Positions 36,030 to 44,687 of a DNA stretch of 64,000 bases are shown piece after piece. The DNA comes from GCA-2748575 sp965222725 (lineage in GTDB: Bacteria; Pseudomonadota; Gammaproteobacteria; Pseudomonadales; Ketobacteraceae): positions 4,402,001 through 4,466,000 of the forward strand of contig OZ244969.1 of NCBI GenBank assembly GCA_965222725.1. The letters are read 5' to 3'. Under the pieces are notes generated by a model. The model did no database searches. It saw nothing but the letters and a program-made list of their open reading frames with translations, and was not told the origin of the DNA. How positions within the stretch are numbered: the first letter of the stretch is position 1; each line of letters starts with the position of its first letter. The translations under genes and the position numbers were made by a program.

Positions 36030-36683
36030 CTACCGGCGGGTAGCGGTGCAATAAAAGTTTACCCGGTTAAATTCCAGGGCCTCGTGAAAGTCCGGCCAGG
36101 AAAGCGTATCAATGGATTTCCACCAGTGGTACCTCTTATCCGGCATGGACTTGAGCCGGGAATCCGCCACAATCACATCCGGTGTAATGGCTAGGAACAA
36201 ATCCAGAAACCAGTAATTGGCACCTTCATAAAGCACATCCGCTGCAATCACCAGGTCGACATTTTCCGCCTGCTTTACATCCTGGATAATCTCGATATCC
36301 ACGCCGTTTAGCTGTGCATTAAGGGCAGTCACTTCACACCCCACCGGATCTATTTCGCAGGCATAAACCTTTTTTGCCCCTGCCAGCTTGGCTGCGATAG
36401 CGCCCACCCCGGACCCGGCACCAAAATCCAGCACGGTTTTGTCTTTCACATCCAGAGTGCCGGACAACAACAATTCCGCCAGTGCATGGCCGCTGGCCCA
36501 GCAAAAAATCCAGTAAGGCGGATCATCCATCAATGCATTCTGTAATTCCTGAGGTAAATCACGATCGTTAAACGCCGGATCAAGCAATGCCAGTTTTAAC
36601 CGGGGAGCACGCCCCAGAGGCTGCACACTGACAGTGGCACCAGGTAACTGGCGTTGCAGTAACTGATTAAAACGATCCAGCAT
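36030..36683 (-). CDS. Class I SAM-dependent methyltransferase (protein lysine MTase-like)
   Basis: A 217-residue methyltransferase with the SAM motif VLDFGAGSGVGAIAA, an acidic VYACEIDP loop, and the VIAADVLYE post-motif. The WxFCWASGHALAELLL lead-in resembles the ETFB-lysine methyltransferase and Nnt1-like group. I chose ATG at 36683, with TAGGA five bases before. A longer frame from 36743 would overlap the E2 gene but includes the terminator hairpin at 36701-36716 and lacks homology-like sequence. It converges with the kinase gene, with 11 bp between. Confidence 0.82.
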   Translation of the reverse strand: MLDRFNQLLQRQLPGATVSVQPLGRAPRLKLALLDPAFNDRDLPQELQNALMDDPPYWIFCWASGHALAELLLSGTLDVKDKTVLDFGAGSGVGAIAAKLAGAKKVYACEIDPVGCEVTALNAQLNGVDIEIIQDVKQAENVDLVIAADVLYEGANYWFLDLFLAITPDVIVADSRLKSMPDKRYHWWKSIDTLSWPDFHEALEFNRVNFYCTATRR

Positions 36684-36693
36684 ATTCCTACCA

Positions 36694-36717
36694 ACAAAAA
36701 AAGGGCCCAGGGGCCCC
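36694..36717 (-). terminator. Intrinsic terminator after the E1/E2 operon
   Basis: On the minus strand a GGGCCC-N2-GGGCCC hairpin is followed by seven T residues. It ends transcription 20-40 bp after the E2 stop at 36740, which argues that the methyltransferase has its own promoter or depends on read-through. Confidence 0.8.
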
Positions 36718-36739
36718 AAAGGGTTGCAGATACAAAGGA

Positions 36740-38092
36740 TCACAATAACAGGGTCGCGGGTGCCTGGATATAACCTTTGAAGGCCTGTAACCAGCGGGCA
36801 CCATCGGCACCGTCTATTACCCGGTGATCGCAGGACAGGGTCACTTTCATTTCCTGCACTGTTGTCAGGTTGCCGTTCTTGATTGCTGGCACTGACCGTG
36901 CCGCACCCACCGCCAGAATGGCTCCCTGGGGCGGATTAATCACTGCCGCAAATTCTTCCACCCCCAGCATGCCCAGATTGGAAACGCTGAAGGTACCATC
37001 GCTGATATCCTCCATCCCCAGCTTACCTTGCTGGGCTTTATCAATCAGGCGGCGGCTTTCCTGCGCCAGTTCGCCCAGGCCCTTTTGGCAAATATCCCTT
37101 AGCACCGGCGTGAGCAGGCCCCGCTCTGTTGCCACTGCCATGGCAATGTGCTGCTGGTGAAAATGCTTTATACCGTCCTCGTGATACTGGCTGTTAACGG
37201 CCGGTACGTCACGCAGTGCCAGCGCAGCAGCTTTCAGAATCAGATCATTAAGGGAAATTCGCGGTTTTTCATTCTGGTTGCCGGTTTGATTGATCTCCTC
37301 ACGAAAGGCCTGCAACCTGTCCAGTTCACAGCTTACCGACAGATAAAAGTGCGGGATCGATTGCTTGGCCTCTGTCAGCCGTTTGGCAATCGTTCGCCGG
37401 GTAGCGGAAAGAGGCGTCAGGGTAAAGTCGTTGGCATCCTGCTCGACCTTGGGCGATGGCATCAGGTTCTCTTGCACCTCTGCCGGCCTGGCAATGTCCG
37501 CGGCGCGTTCAATATCCTCTTTGGAAATTCGACCATGGCTGCCCGTGCCTTTGATGCGACTGATATCCACACCCAGCCTGGTTGCCAGGCGTCGGGCCAC
37601 CGGTGATATTTTTATTTCCGCCGACGTAGCAGCAGCTTGCTCAGTTGCCTCAGCAGGCCTTTGCACAAGCGCTGCCTGCACGTCTTCTTTGGATATCCGC
37701 CCCCGGGGGCCCGTTCCGGTAATGGTGGACAGGTCAATACCCTGCTCCCGGGCCAGTTTGCGGGCACTGGGACTGGCTTTTACGGGCTCCGATACCATTT
37801 GCCCGAGATAACGGGCCATAAACTGTTCTATATCCGAGTCCGCCACTTCCTCGCCGGCACATACCCCCAACAGACTGCCCACCGGAAGAGTAACGCCCAC
37901 CTGGGCGACACGTCGGCGTAACACGCCGCAAACACTGGATTCCAGGGTATTCACGATCTTGCTGGTTTCAATGTCCACCAGCTCATCGCCCTTGTTGATC
38001 GGGCTGCCTTCCTCAACGTGCCATTCCTGAATGGTGCCCTCTTCCATTTCCATACCCCATTTGGGCACCACAATGGCCTGAATCGCGCTCAT
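36740..38092 (-). CDS. 2-oxo acid dehydrogenase E2 acyltransferase with two E3-binding domains
   Basis: A 450-residue dihydrolipoyl acyltransferase. An N-terminal lipoyl domain has the lipoylated Lys45 (DIETSKIV). Two peripheral subunit-binding domains follow, at about 107-141 (ASPSARKLA to GRISKEDVQ) and 162-197 (ISPVARRLA to GRISKEDIE), then a catalytic domain ending with H423-R-V-I-D427. Most bacterial E2 proteins have only one such binding domain. It is the third gene of the E1alpha-E1beta-E2 unit, two bases after E1beta. It resembles acetoin and branched-chain complexes more than pyruvate dehydrogenase AceF. No E3 gene is present. Confidence 0.92.
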   Translation of the reverse strand: MSAIQAIVVPKWGMEMEEGTIQEWHVEEGSPINKGDELVDIETSKIVNTLESSVCGVLRRRVAQVGVTLPVGSLLGVCAGEEVADSDIEQFMARYLGQMVSEPVKASPSARKLAREQGIDLSTITGTGPRGRISKEDVQAALVQRPAEATEQAAATSAEIKISPVARRLATRLGVDISRIKGTGSHGRISKEDIERAADIARPAEVQENLMPSPKVEQDANDFTLTPLSATRRTIAKRLTEAKQSIPHFYLSVSCELDRLQAFREEINQTGNQNEKPRISLNDLILKAAALALRDVPAVNSQYHEDGIKHFHQQHIAMAVATERGLLTPVLRDICQKGLGELAQESRRLIDKAQQGKLGMEDISDGTFSVSNLGMLGVEEFAAVINPPQGAILAVGAARSVPAIKNGNLTTVQEMKVTLSCDHRVIDGADGARWLQAFKGYIQAPATLLL

Positions 38093-38094
38093 AT

Positions 38095-39102
38095 CTATGC
38101 CTCCAGCACGCTGCGAACAGCGGCTTCAATCCGGTCTTCCCCCGGCATGTACAGGTCTTCCAGGTTTGGCGCAAAAGGTACCGGCGTGTGGGGGCAAGTC
38201 ACGGTTTTAACAGGTGCTTTTAGCGAGGAAAAACCTTTCTCCGCCACCATGGCCGCAATATCCTTCGCCACACTGCAGCGGGGCGGCGCCTCGTCCACAA
38301 TCACCAGCCTGCCGCTGTTTTCCACGCTTTCCAGTATGGCTTCCTCGTCCAGTGGCGAGGTAGTGCGAGGGTCAATCACTTCCACGGATATACCCTGCTC
38401 CGCGAGCCGGTCCGCAACGGCATTGGCCCGCTTCACCATGGCCGACAGGGCCACCACCGTAATGTCATCGCCTTCGCGGGTAAAACTGGCCTCGCCGAAG
38501 TCGATGGTGTAATCCTCGTCGGGAACTTCGCAGGCATCGTCGTACAGGGTTTTATGTTCCAGAAACACCACCGGGTCGTTATCGCGAATGGCCTGCGCCA
38601 ACAGGCCTTTGGCATCGTAGGCGTTGGATGGCATCACCACTTTAAGGCCCGGCACCATGGTGACCATGTTGTGCAATGTTTGGGAATGCTGGGCCGCGCC
38701 GCGTAAACCGGCACCGATCATGGCGCGCAGCACCATGGGCGCCTGCATTTTGCCGCCAAACATATACCGGAATTTCGCCGCCTGGTTGTAGAGCTGATCA
38801 AAGCACACCCCGAGAAAATCCACAAACATCAGATCCACCACGGGTCGCAATCCGGTGGCAGCGGCACCGGCTGCAGCCCCCACAAAGGCCGATTCGGTAA
38901 TGGGCGTGTCGATGACCCGGTCCCGGCCAAACTCCGGCATCAGCCCTTTGGTAACCCCGAACACGCCGCCGTAGGCATCGTCTTGCCCGTCCGAACCGGC
39001 GCCACCGGCCACATCCTCCCCCATAATTATGACCCGGTGATCCCGGCTCATTTCCTGAAACAGTGTCTGGTTTATGGCTTCCCGTATAGTCCTTGTTGGC
39101 AT
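38095..39102 (-). CDS. 2-oxo acid dehydrogenase E1 beta subunit
   Basis: A 335-residue transketolase-like beta subunit. It starts with the MPTRTIREAINQTLFQEM pattern and includes GEDVAGGAGSDGQDDAYGG, VTKGLMPEFGRDRVIDTPITE and the terminal transketolase C domain (ISVEVIDPRTTSPLDEEAIL). With the alpha subunit it decarboxylates a 2-oxo acid using thiamine diphosphate. Lengths fit the alpha2beta2 acetoin/branched-chain class. It lies 15 bp after E1alpha. The substrate cannot be told from the sequence. Confidence 0.93.
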   Translation of the reverse strand: MPTRTIREAINQTLFQEMSRDHRVIIMGEDVAGGAGSDGQDDAYGGVFGVTKGLMPEFGRDRVIDTPITESAFVGAAAGAAATGLRPVVDLMFVDFLGVCFDQLYNQAAKFRYMFGGKMQAPMVLRAMIGAGLRGAAQHSQTLHNMVTMVPGLKVVMPSNAYDAKGLLAQAIRDNDPVVFLEHKTLYDDACEVPDEDYTIDFGEASFTREGDDITVVALSAMVKRANAVADRLAEQGISVEVIDPRTTSPLDEEAILESVENSGRLVIVDEAPPRCSVAKDIAAMVAEKGFSSLKAPVKTVTCPHTPVPFAPNLEDLYMPGEDRIEAAVRSVLEA

Positions 39103-39117
39103 TGTTCTGTTCCCCGC

Positions 39118-40095
39118 TCAGTAAGACTCGTAAACATCAGTTTCCAGGGTATTGTCCTGGGGTGCCGGTGCAGCCAAACCTTCGGCCACGGCGGATTCAA
39201 TCAGCGCCATCACATCGGCATCCACCGCATCCAGAGCTGCAGCATCCAGTTGCCCTGTGACGGCCTGCCGGAAATTTTTCAGGCAGTCTTTTTGCTCGCG
39301 AATAGTCTTGATTTCGTCACTGCCCCGATATAACTGGGCGTCGCCCACAAAGTGCCCGTGAAAGCGCACCACGTCGCATTCAATGGTGCTGGGGCCTTCG
39401 CCATTCCTGGCCCGGTCAATGGCCCTTTTCATGGCCTGCTCCACCGCAAAAAAGTCCGTGCCATTCACTTTTTCCGCCGGCATGCCAAAGGCTTCGGCGC
39501 GCCGGGTAATGTCCGAACCCACGGCGTAGTTCGCCGACGTTCCTTCGCCATAGCCGTTATTTTCGAATACAAAAATCACCGGCAGTTGCAGCACCACCGC
39601 CAGGTTCATGGATTCAAAAGTCGTGCCCTGGTTAGAGCCGCCATCACCGGTAAAACAGAGCGCCACGTTCTGCGTGCCCAGGTTACGGCAGGACAAGGCC
39701 GCCCCCACTGTAATGGGTGGTCCGCCACCCACAATGGCATTGGCGCCCAGCATGCCTTTGTTGATATCGGCAATGTGCATGGAGCCGCCCTTGCCCGCGC
39801 ACAGGCCCCCTTGCTTCGCCATGATTTCCAGCATCATGCCTTTCACATCGCAACCTTTGGCAATGCAATGGCCATGACCCCGGTGCGTACTGGAGATGTA
39901 ATCGTTATCCGTAAGGTGGATACAGGCACCCACCGCCACGGCTTCCTGGCCTGTGTACAGGTGAACAAAACCCGGAATATTGCCGCCGGTGAATTCCGTG
40001 TTCACCCGCTCTTCAAATTCCCGAATGGTTTTCATCAAGCGATAGGCGTTCAGCCATGCAGACTTGTCCAGGCTGGAGGTTGCAGTGTCAGACAT
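39118..40095 (-). CDS. 2-oxo acid dehydrogenase E1 alpha subunit
   Basis: A 325-residue thiamine diphosphate-dependent alpha subunit. The ThDP motif begins with GDGGSNQG and ends with NNGYGEG; the phosphorylation-loop-like YRGSDEI is present near the C-terminus. Similar to AcoA, the acetoin dehydrogenase alpha subunit, and to PdhA. It is the first gene of a leftward three-gene unit, and a 22-bp operator candidate (40181-40202) lies in the region it shares with the divergent P450 gene. Confidence 0.93.
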   Translation of the reverse strand: MSDTATSSLDKSAWLNAYRLMKTIREFEERVNTEFTGGNIPGFVHLYTGQEAVAVGACIHLTDNDYISSTHRGHGHCIAKGCDVKGMMLEIMAKQGGLCAGKGGSMHIADINKGMLGANAIVGGGPPITVGAALSCRNLGTQNVALCFTGDGGSNQGTTFESMNLAVVLQLPVIFVFENNGYGEGTSANYAVGSDITRRAEAFGMPAEKVNGTDFFAVEQAMKRAIDRARNGEGPSTIECDVVRFHGHFVGDAQLYRGSDEIKTIREQKDCLKNFRQAVTGQLDAAALDAVDADVMALIESAVAEGLAAPAPQDNTLETDVYESY

Positions 40096-40180
40096 AAGGT
40101 TTCTCCCTACCTCGGCATCGATAGTTTTTGTTATGGGATGAGTTGTGATCGATGAAAGATGACTATATGCTTGTTGCAGA

Positions 40181-40202
40181 AAACAGTCAACCGTGTTTGT
40201 TT
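40181..40202. promoter_or_regulatory. TetR-regulon operator candidate, site B
   Basis: AAACAGTCA-ACCG-TGTTTGTTT, identical to site A in both arms. It lies between the divergent E1alpha gene (start 40095) and the P450 gene (start 40305), placed to control both. Confidence 0.65.
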
Positions 40203-40304
40203 TAGTGAATTCTGACGGTTTCTTGATAGCTCCTGATAACTAAAGACACTGACACCCAAAGACACAAGATCCCAATTCGAGATCAACCACCCGGAAGGAA
40301 AGCC

Positions 40305-41621
40305 ATGACTGAGACCACAGCAGAAACCAATACAGAAACTGATACAGAAACCAGCCCGAAAACCACCAGGCAGCCGGACCTGTCCGATACACCACTGGAC
40401 AAGATCAATGCACTCGACCCTGCCGTGATTGCCTGCCCCCACGCCTACTACAAAAAACTGCGGGACGAGGCACCGGTACACCGGGACCCCAACACCGGGT
40501 TTTATATGGTGTCCCGCTACGATCTGGTGATGGAGGTGATACGACACCCGGAGATTTTTTCCAGCCGTTTTGCCCAGGCGCTGGAAGGTGGCCGGGAAAC
40601 GCCAGAAAAGGTAAAAGCCATTATGGCCGAAGGCTGGGAAGCGGTGGATACCATGCTCACCCAGGATCCCCCGGAACAACGGCGTTACCGCAAACTGGTG
40701 GACGAGGCGTTTTCACCCCGCAAGGTAAAAGCCATGCAACCCTATGTGGCAACCCTGGCCAACGAGCTGGTGGATCGTTTTATTGACCGGGGCCGGTGCG
40801 AGTTTGTCAGCGAGTTTTGTGTGCCCCTGCCACTCACCATTATTGCCGATCAGCTGGGAATTCCCCGCCGCGAGATGCCGACTTTCAAACAATGGACCAA
40901 CGCCTTTGTGATTCGTCTGAGCGGACTGGCCACACCGGAGCAGGAAGAACAGGCCGCTCGGGACATAGTGGCGTTTCAGAAATACTTTGCGGAGCGGATA
41001 AATGCCTACAAGCAACAACCGGCAGACAATATCATCAGCGATATTGCCAATGCGGCTGTTGCCGGAGAACGCCCCCTGGATATGAAAGAAAGCCTGAATA
41101 TTCTGCAGCAAATTCTGGTAGCAGGTAACGAAACCACCACCTCTGCCCTGGCAGAAGGCCTGTATCTGTTATTGACCCATCCCGATCAGCTTGACGCGCT
41201 GCGAGAGGATCCAACACTGATTGCCAACTTCACCGACGAAGTGCTGCGTTTATCCACGCCCACGCAGAACATGTGGCGCATTACTACCCGGGATACGGAA
41301 CTGAATGGTGTGAAAATTCCCGCCAACAGCGCCGTCATTATCCGCTTTGCATCCGCCAATCGCGATGAGGCACTGTTTGAGCGTCCGGATAACTTTGATG
41401 TGTGCCGTCAAAATGCGGGCAAGCACCTGGCGTTTGGAAAAGGCATTCATATGTGCCTGGGAGCGCAGCTGGCAAAAATGGAAATATCAACCGCTTTTAC
41501 CGTGTTGCTGGAACGGCTGGATGATCTGTCACTGGATGACAGCGATCACCAGCCCCACTACCCACCCAACGTATTACTGCGGGGAATGACGGCATTGCCC
41601 GTGCGTTTCAAGGCTGGCTAG
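40305..41621 (+). CDS. Cytochrome P450
   Basis: A 438-residue soluble bacterial P450. The I-helix motif is AGNETT at 273-278, ExxR is Glu312-Arg315, and the haem loop FGKGIHMC places the proximal Cys at 384. The first 25 residues are a polar Thr/Glu-rich tail (alternating TET units) not seen in core P450s. No ferredoxin or reductase gene is adjacent, so electron supply must come from elsewhere; the Rieske protein at 25528 is too distant to assign. Promoter site B suggests co-regulation with the E1/E2 complex. The substrate is unknown, probably a hydrophobic acid or terpenoid. Confidence 0.94.
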   Translation: MTETTAETNTETDTETSPKTTRQPDLSDTPLDKINALDPAVIACPHAYYKKLRDEAPVHRDPNTGFYMVSRYDLVMEVIRHPEIFSSRFAQALEGGRETPEKVKAIMAEGWEAVDTMLTQDPPEQRRYRKLVDEAFSPRKVKAMQPYVATLANELVDRFIDRGRCEFVSEFCVPLPLTIIADQLGIPRREMPTFKQWTNAFVIRLSGLATPEQEEQAARDIVAFQKYFAERINAYKQQPADNIISDIANAAVAGERPLDMKESLNILQQILVAGNETTTSALAEGLYLLLTHPDQLDALREDPTLIANFTDEVLRLSTPTQNMWRITTRDTELNGVKIPANSAVIIRFASANRDEALFERPDNFDVCRQNAGKHLAFGKGIHMCLGAQLAKMEISTAFTVLLERLDDLSLDDSDHQPHYPPNVLLRGMTALPVRFKAG

Positions 41622-41650
41622 CTGCTGCCAGGAGCTGAAGCGTTATAGTC

Positions 41651-42160
41651 TCATTTGGAAGCGACAAGATTGATAAAGTTCAACAGCTGGGCGCGGTTCC
41701 CCGTCCAGCTGAAAAAGGCTTTGTCGCGGGTTCGTTTGGGATGGCGAATAAAACGATTGTCTTTATCCAGCGCAAAGGTACGGGGAACACCGCTGCCCTT
41801 TAAACCGTAGCGATTGGCCCAGCCCGCCGGATCGTCGGCATCCAGCTTGATGGCCACCACCTTTTCCATGGCACTGACAATCGCAGGGTCCTGAAACATT
41901 TTTGCGTAACGTTTGCAGTAACCACACCATTCCGCGTAAACCACAATGATCACGGATTTGTTTTGGCGTTTGGCTTCCAGTAAGCCATCCATATAGCCAT
42001 ACCACTGTATATGGCGCTCATTCCAGGACATGCCGGCAAAAGCGTTCGCACTGAAGCCGCCACTGAAAAACAGGGCAGCAATGACTGACGCCATCGCCAG
42101 CCACCGTTTCAGTACAGATCTGACCGACCGGGAATCGCGTTGGGATAAAGACTTTGCCAA
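41651..42160 (-). CDS. Exported thioredoxin-like protein
   Basis: A 169-residue protein with a hydrophobic signal segment (residues 21-41) and a thioredoxin fold carrying a CGYC redox motif in VVYAEWCGYCKRYAK, followed by the cis-Pro region GVPRTFAL. It resembles periplasmic thioredoxin_7/DsbD-gamma-like proteins. It is 33 bp downstream of the acyl-CoA ligase gene. Its physiological partner is unclear, and P450s do not normally need such a protein. An alternative start nearer MASVIAAL is possible. Confidence 0.8.
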   Translation of the reverse strand: MAKSLSQRDSRSVRSVLKRWLAMASVIAALFFSGGFSANAFAGMSWNERHIQWYGYMDGLLEAKRQNKSVIIVVYAEWCGYCKRYAKMFQDPAIVSAMEKVVAIKLDADDPAGWANRYGLKGSGVPRTFALDKDNRFIRHPKRTRDKAFFSWTGNRAQLLNFINLVASK

Positions 42161-42193
42161 GAAACCTGCCCACCATAAAAATTCGACTGGGCC

Positions 42194-43771
42194 TCAGTTA
42201 ACCATTCTTTCCCGCCCCTGCCAATAGGCCTTGCGCAGCTCTTTTTTCAGCAACTTTCCGGACGGGTTCCGGGGCAGCTCGGCAACAAAGTCCACCGATT
42301 TCGGCACCTTGTAGCCTCCCAATCTGACCCGGCAATGACTGATCAGCTGGGATTCGGAAGGGAAATGGCCGGGCTCCCGCACCACAATGGCCTTAACGGC
42401 TTCTCCCCATTGATCACTGGGCACACCGATCACCGCCACATCGGCCACCTGCGGGTGCTCGAACAATACGGATTCCACTTCCGCGGGGTAGATGTTCTCA
42501 CCACCGGACACAATCATGTCTTTCACCCGGTCATGGATATAAAGAAATCCCTCATCATCCAGGTAGCCGGCATCGCCACTGTAGTACCAGCCATCTTTAA
42601 GGGCTGCCCTTGTCGCCTGCTCCTGCCGCCAGTAACCTTTCATGATGGAAGGGGTTTTTATCAGTATTTCCCCCACCTGGTGGGCAGGCAGGGTTGCCCC
42701 ACCGGAATCCGCTACCCGGATTTCCACGCCGGGGATGGGTTTGCCGCAGGAATTGAGGCGACCGGTGCCGTCGGTACGGTGTTCTTCCGGGGGCAGATAG
42801 GTCATTGAGCCGGTGGCTTCGGTCATGCCGTACAGCTGCACAAAATCGGCATTGAACAGGGCCATGGCCCGCTTGAGTAAATCTTCGGGAATGGGCGAAG
42901 CGCCATAGAGCACCACTTCCACATGATCAAACAGTTCAGGTTTGCCTTCCGGATACTGCACAATAAACAGCAACAACGCGGGAACCGCAAAGAGCTTGCG
43001 CACCTTGTATTGCTGCACCAGCTGAATCAGTTCCACCGGTTCGGCCTGGGGCATAATCACATTAGTGGCGCCGTTATATAAACCCGTAAATCCCCAGGCA
43101 GTGCCGCCAATATGAAACACCGGCATGGCCACCAGCGATACATCATCCGCACGCCAGCGGGCCCAGTCACCGGCCTGTTCTTCCGCATGGCGCAGACAAA
43201 ACAGACCACCACTGGTCATTTGCACACCCTTGGGTTGCCCGGTGGTGCCGCTGGTGTACATCTGCAGTGCAACATCTTGCGGTGTTACCGGCACCCGGGG
43301 ATCCTGTGCGCTTTGGCGGTCGCGCCAGCAAGGAAAGCTTTCGCAGCCTGCCGCGGAATCCTTATCCAGCAGTATCACCGAAATTCCCAGCGCGTCTGCC
43401 ACCGGTTCAAGCGCGCTGTAAAACTCCGGCTCCATCAACATCAGGGCCGGTTGCGCATCGCGGATAATGGTTTCCAGCTCTGCCGGTGCCAGGCGCCAGT
43501 TCAGGGGAGTCATAACCACATTGGCTTTGCCGGCCCCCAGCAACAGTTCGAAATACCAGTCCGTGTTTTTACCCAGATAAACCACCCGCGACTGTGGCAC
43601 GCAACCGGCGCTGATCAGCCCGTTGGCGACCTGACTGGCATAGCTATTCAGTTGCCGGTAACTGGTTTCCTGCCCCTGAAAAATCAACGCCGCTTTGTCG
43701 CCATAAACCTTTCCATACACCCTGGCGATATCGCCAAGGGATTGAATTTTCCCCGTGTGATCCTTGCTCAT
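42194..43771 (-). CDS. AMP-forming acyl-CoA ligase
   Basis: A 525-residue ANL-family ligase with the P-loop-like YTSGTTGQPKG, YGMTEATG, and YYSGDAG-YLDDEG hinge, and a C-terminal PRNPSGKLLKKELR catalytic Lys block. It activates a carboxylic acid to its CoA thioester. The family includes long-chain, aryl and steroid-side-chain ligases, and the substrate is not fixed by these motifs. It is divergent from the TetR gene, with operator site C between them, and precedes the thioredoxin-like gene. Confidence 0.92.
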   Translation of the reverse strand: MSKDHTGKIQSLGDIARVYGKVYGDKAALIFQGQETSYRQLNSYASQVANGLISAGCVPQSRVVYLGKNTDWYFELLLGAGKANVVMTPLNWRLAPAELETIIRDAQPALMLMEPEFYSALEPVADALGISVILLDKDSAAGCESFPCWRDRQSAQDPRVPVTPQDVALQMYTSGTTGQPKGVQMTSGGLFCLRHAEEQAGDWARWRADDVSLVAMPVFHIGGTAWGFTGLYNGATNVIMPQAEPVELIQLVQQYKVRKLFAVPALLLFIVQYPEGKPELFDHVEVVLYGASPIPEDLLKRAMALFNADFVQLYGMTEATGSMTYLPPEEHRTDGTGRLNSCGKPIPGVEIRVADSGGATLPAHQVGEILIKTPSIMKGYWRQEQATRAALKDGWYYSGDAGYLDDEGFLYIHDRVKDMIVSGGENIYPAEVESVLFEHPQVADVAVIGVPSDQWGEAVKAIVVREPGHFPSESQLISHCRVRLGGYKVPKSVDFVAELPRNPSGKLLKKELRKAYWQGRERMVN

Positions 43772-43868
43772 ATCAGTGCCCCTCGCCCTAAGTAGTTCTT
43801 TTGGATAAATTTTTAATTGATCTGTTGAGTTATTCGGATATAGTTATTGACCAGAATTTAACCGTGAC

Positions 43869-43879
43869 TGATTCAATCA
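43869..43879. promoter_or_regulatory. Secondary palindrome upstream of tetR
   Basis: TGATT-C-AATCA, a perfect 5-1-5 palindrome that overlaps the left arm of site C. A nearly identical one is at 44625. Confidence 0.4.
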
Positions 43880-43892
43880 TTCCTGACTGTTT
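43871..43892. promoter_or_regulatory. TetR-regulon operator candidate, site C
   Basis: ATTCAATCA-TTCC-TGACTGTTT, the most divergent copy. It lies 14 bp before the TetR start and in the region shared with the ligase gene, as expected for autoregulation. Confidence 0.55.
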
Positions 43893-43906
43893 TTAAGGGT
43901 CATCAT

Positions 43907-44575
43907 ATGTCAACAAAAATGGAACACGCAAGCACCCCGGACACAAATCCAATGGAAGCGGAGCAACCCATTGGCTGGCAGGCACAAAAAAGCGCCGCTA
44001 CCCGCAACCTGATTCTGGATGCCGCTATAACCTGTTTTATCGACATGGGCTACGCCATGACCACCACGGCGAAAATATCCAACAAGGCGGGGCTGTCTCG
44101 TGGCGCCATGTTGCACCACTTCCCTTCCAAGTCCGTGCTGATTCAGGCGGCGGTGGAATACCTGCACAAGCGCCGCCTGGATGCGTTCAAAGGTGCGGTA
44201 TCCCAGATCCCTGAAGACAACCCCAATGAGCGCATCCGCGCCGGTATCAACGTGTACTGGCAGCACCTTACCAGCCCCCTGTTTGTGGCCTTCCATGAAT
44301 TATCCGTGGCCGCCCGGACGGATCAGGAACTGCGGGATATTCTGATACCTGCCGTGGAAGCCTTTGATAATGCCTGGTATGAAACGGCCAAAAGCCTGTT
44401 TCCCGAATGGGAAAAAACCGGAGAGGTATTCGATCTGGCCATGGACCTGACCCAGAACCTGATGGAAGGCATGGCCCTGAACCACGTACAGGACAAAGAT
44501 GAGCAACGGGCTGAACGGCTGCTGGATTTTCTGGTGAGTCAGCTGGAATCCATGCTGGCTTCGGCCAACGGTTAG
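43907..44575 (+). CDS. TetR/AcrR family transcriptional regulator
   Basis: A 222-residue TetR-type regulator. The N-terminal helix-turn-helix is TTAKISNKAGLSRGAMLHHFPSK near residues 47-69, and the C-terminal ligand domain is unassigned. Its own promoter region and the ones of seven other local genes share a 22-bp inverted repeat, so it is the best candidate for their repressor. The ligand is probably an acyl-CoA or hydrophobic acid made or used by the ligases. It starts at ATG 43907 after AAGGG. Confidence 0.88.
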   Translation: MSTKMEHASTPDTNPMEAEQPIGWQAQKSAATRNLILDAAITCFIDMGYAMTTTAKISNKAGLSRGAMLHHFPSKSVLIQAAVEYLHKRRLDAFKGAVSQIPEDNPNERIRAGINVYWQHLTSPLFVAFHELSVAARTDQELRDILIPAVEAFDNAWYETAKSLFPEWEKTGEVFDLAMDLTQNLMEGMALNHVQDKDEQRAERLLDFLVSQLESMLASANG

Positions 44576-44588
44576 CGCCAGGGAAACA

Positions 44589-44610
44589 AAACAATCATTC
44601 CTGCTTGTTT
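44589..44610. promoter_or_regulatory. TetR-regulon operator candidate, site D
   Basis: AAACAATCA-TTCC-TGCTTGTTT, sharing the same central TTCC as site C. It lies 78 bp before the FadL-type porin gene, immediately after the tetR stop codon. Confidence 0.62.
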
Positions 44611-44624
44611 TTATGATTTGATCG

Positions 44625-44635
44625 TGATTGAATCA
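44625..44635. promoter_or_regulatory. Secondary palindrome upstream of fadL-like gene
   Basis: TGATT-G-AATCA, the counterpart of the 43869 palindrome. Position relative to the 22-bp site differs, so it may be a second regulator's site. Confidence 0.35.
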
Positions 44636-44687
44636 GTCTCTCTGCTGTCACGATTAAAAAATAACAACAACAAGGAATACAGGGGCA

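Noticed and set aside
36684..36743. Longer N-terminus of the methyltransferase
   Set aside because: The extension is encoded by the intrinsic terminator hairpin of the upstream operon.
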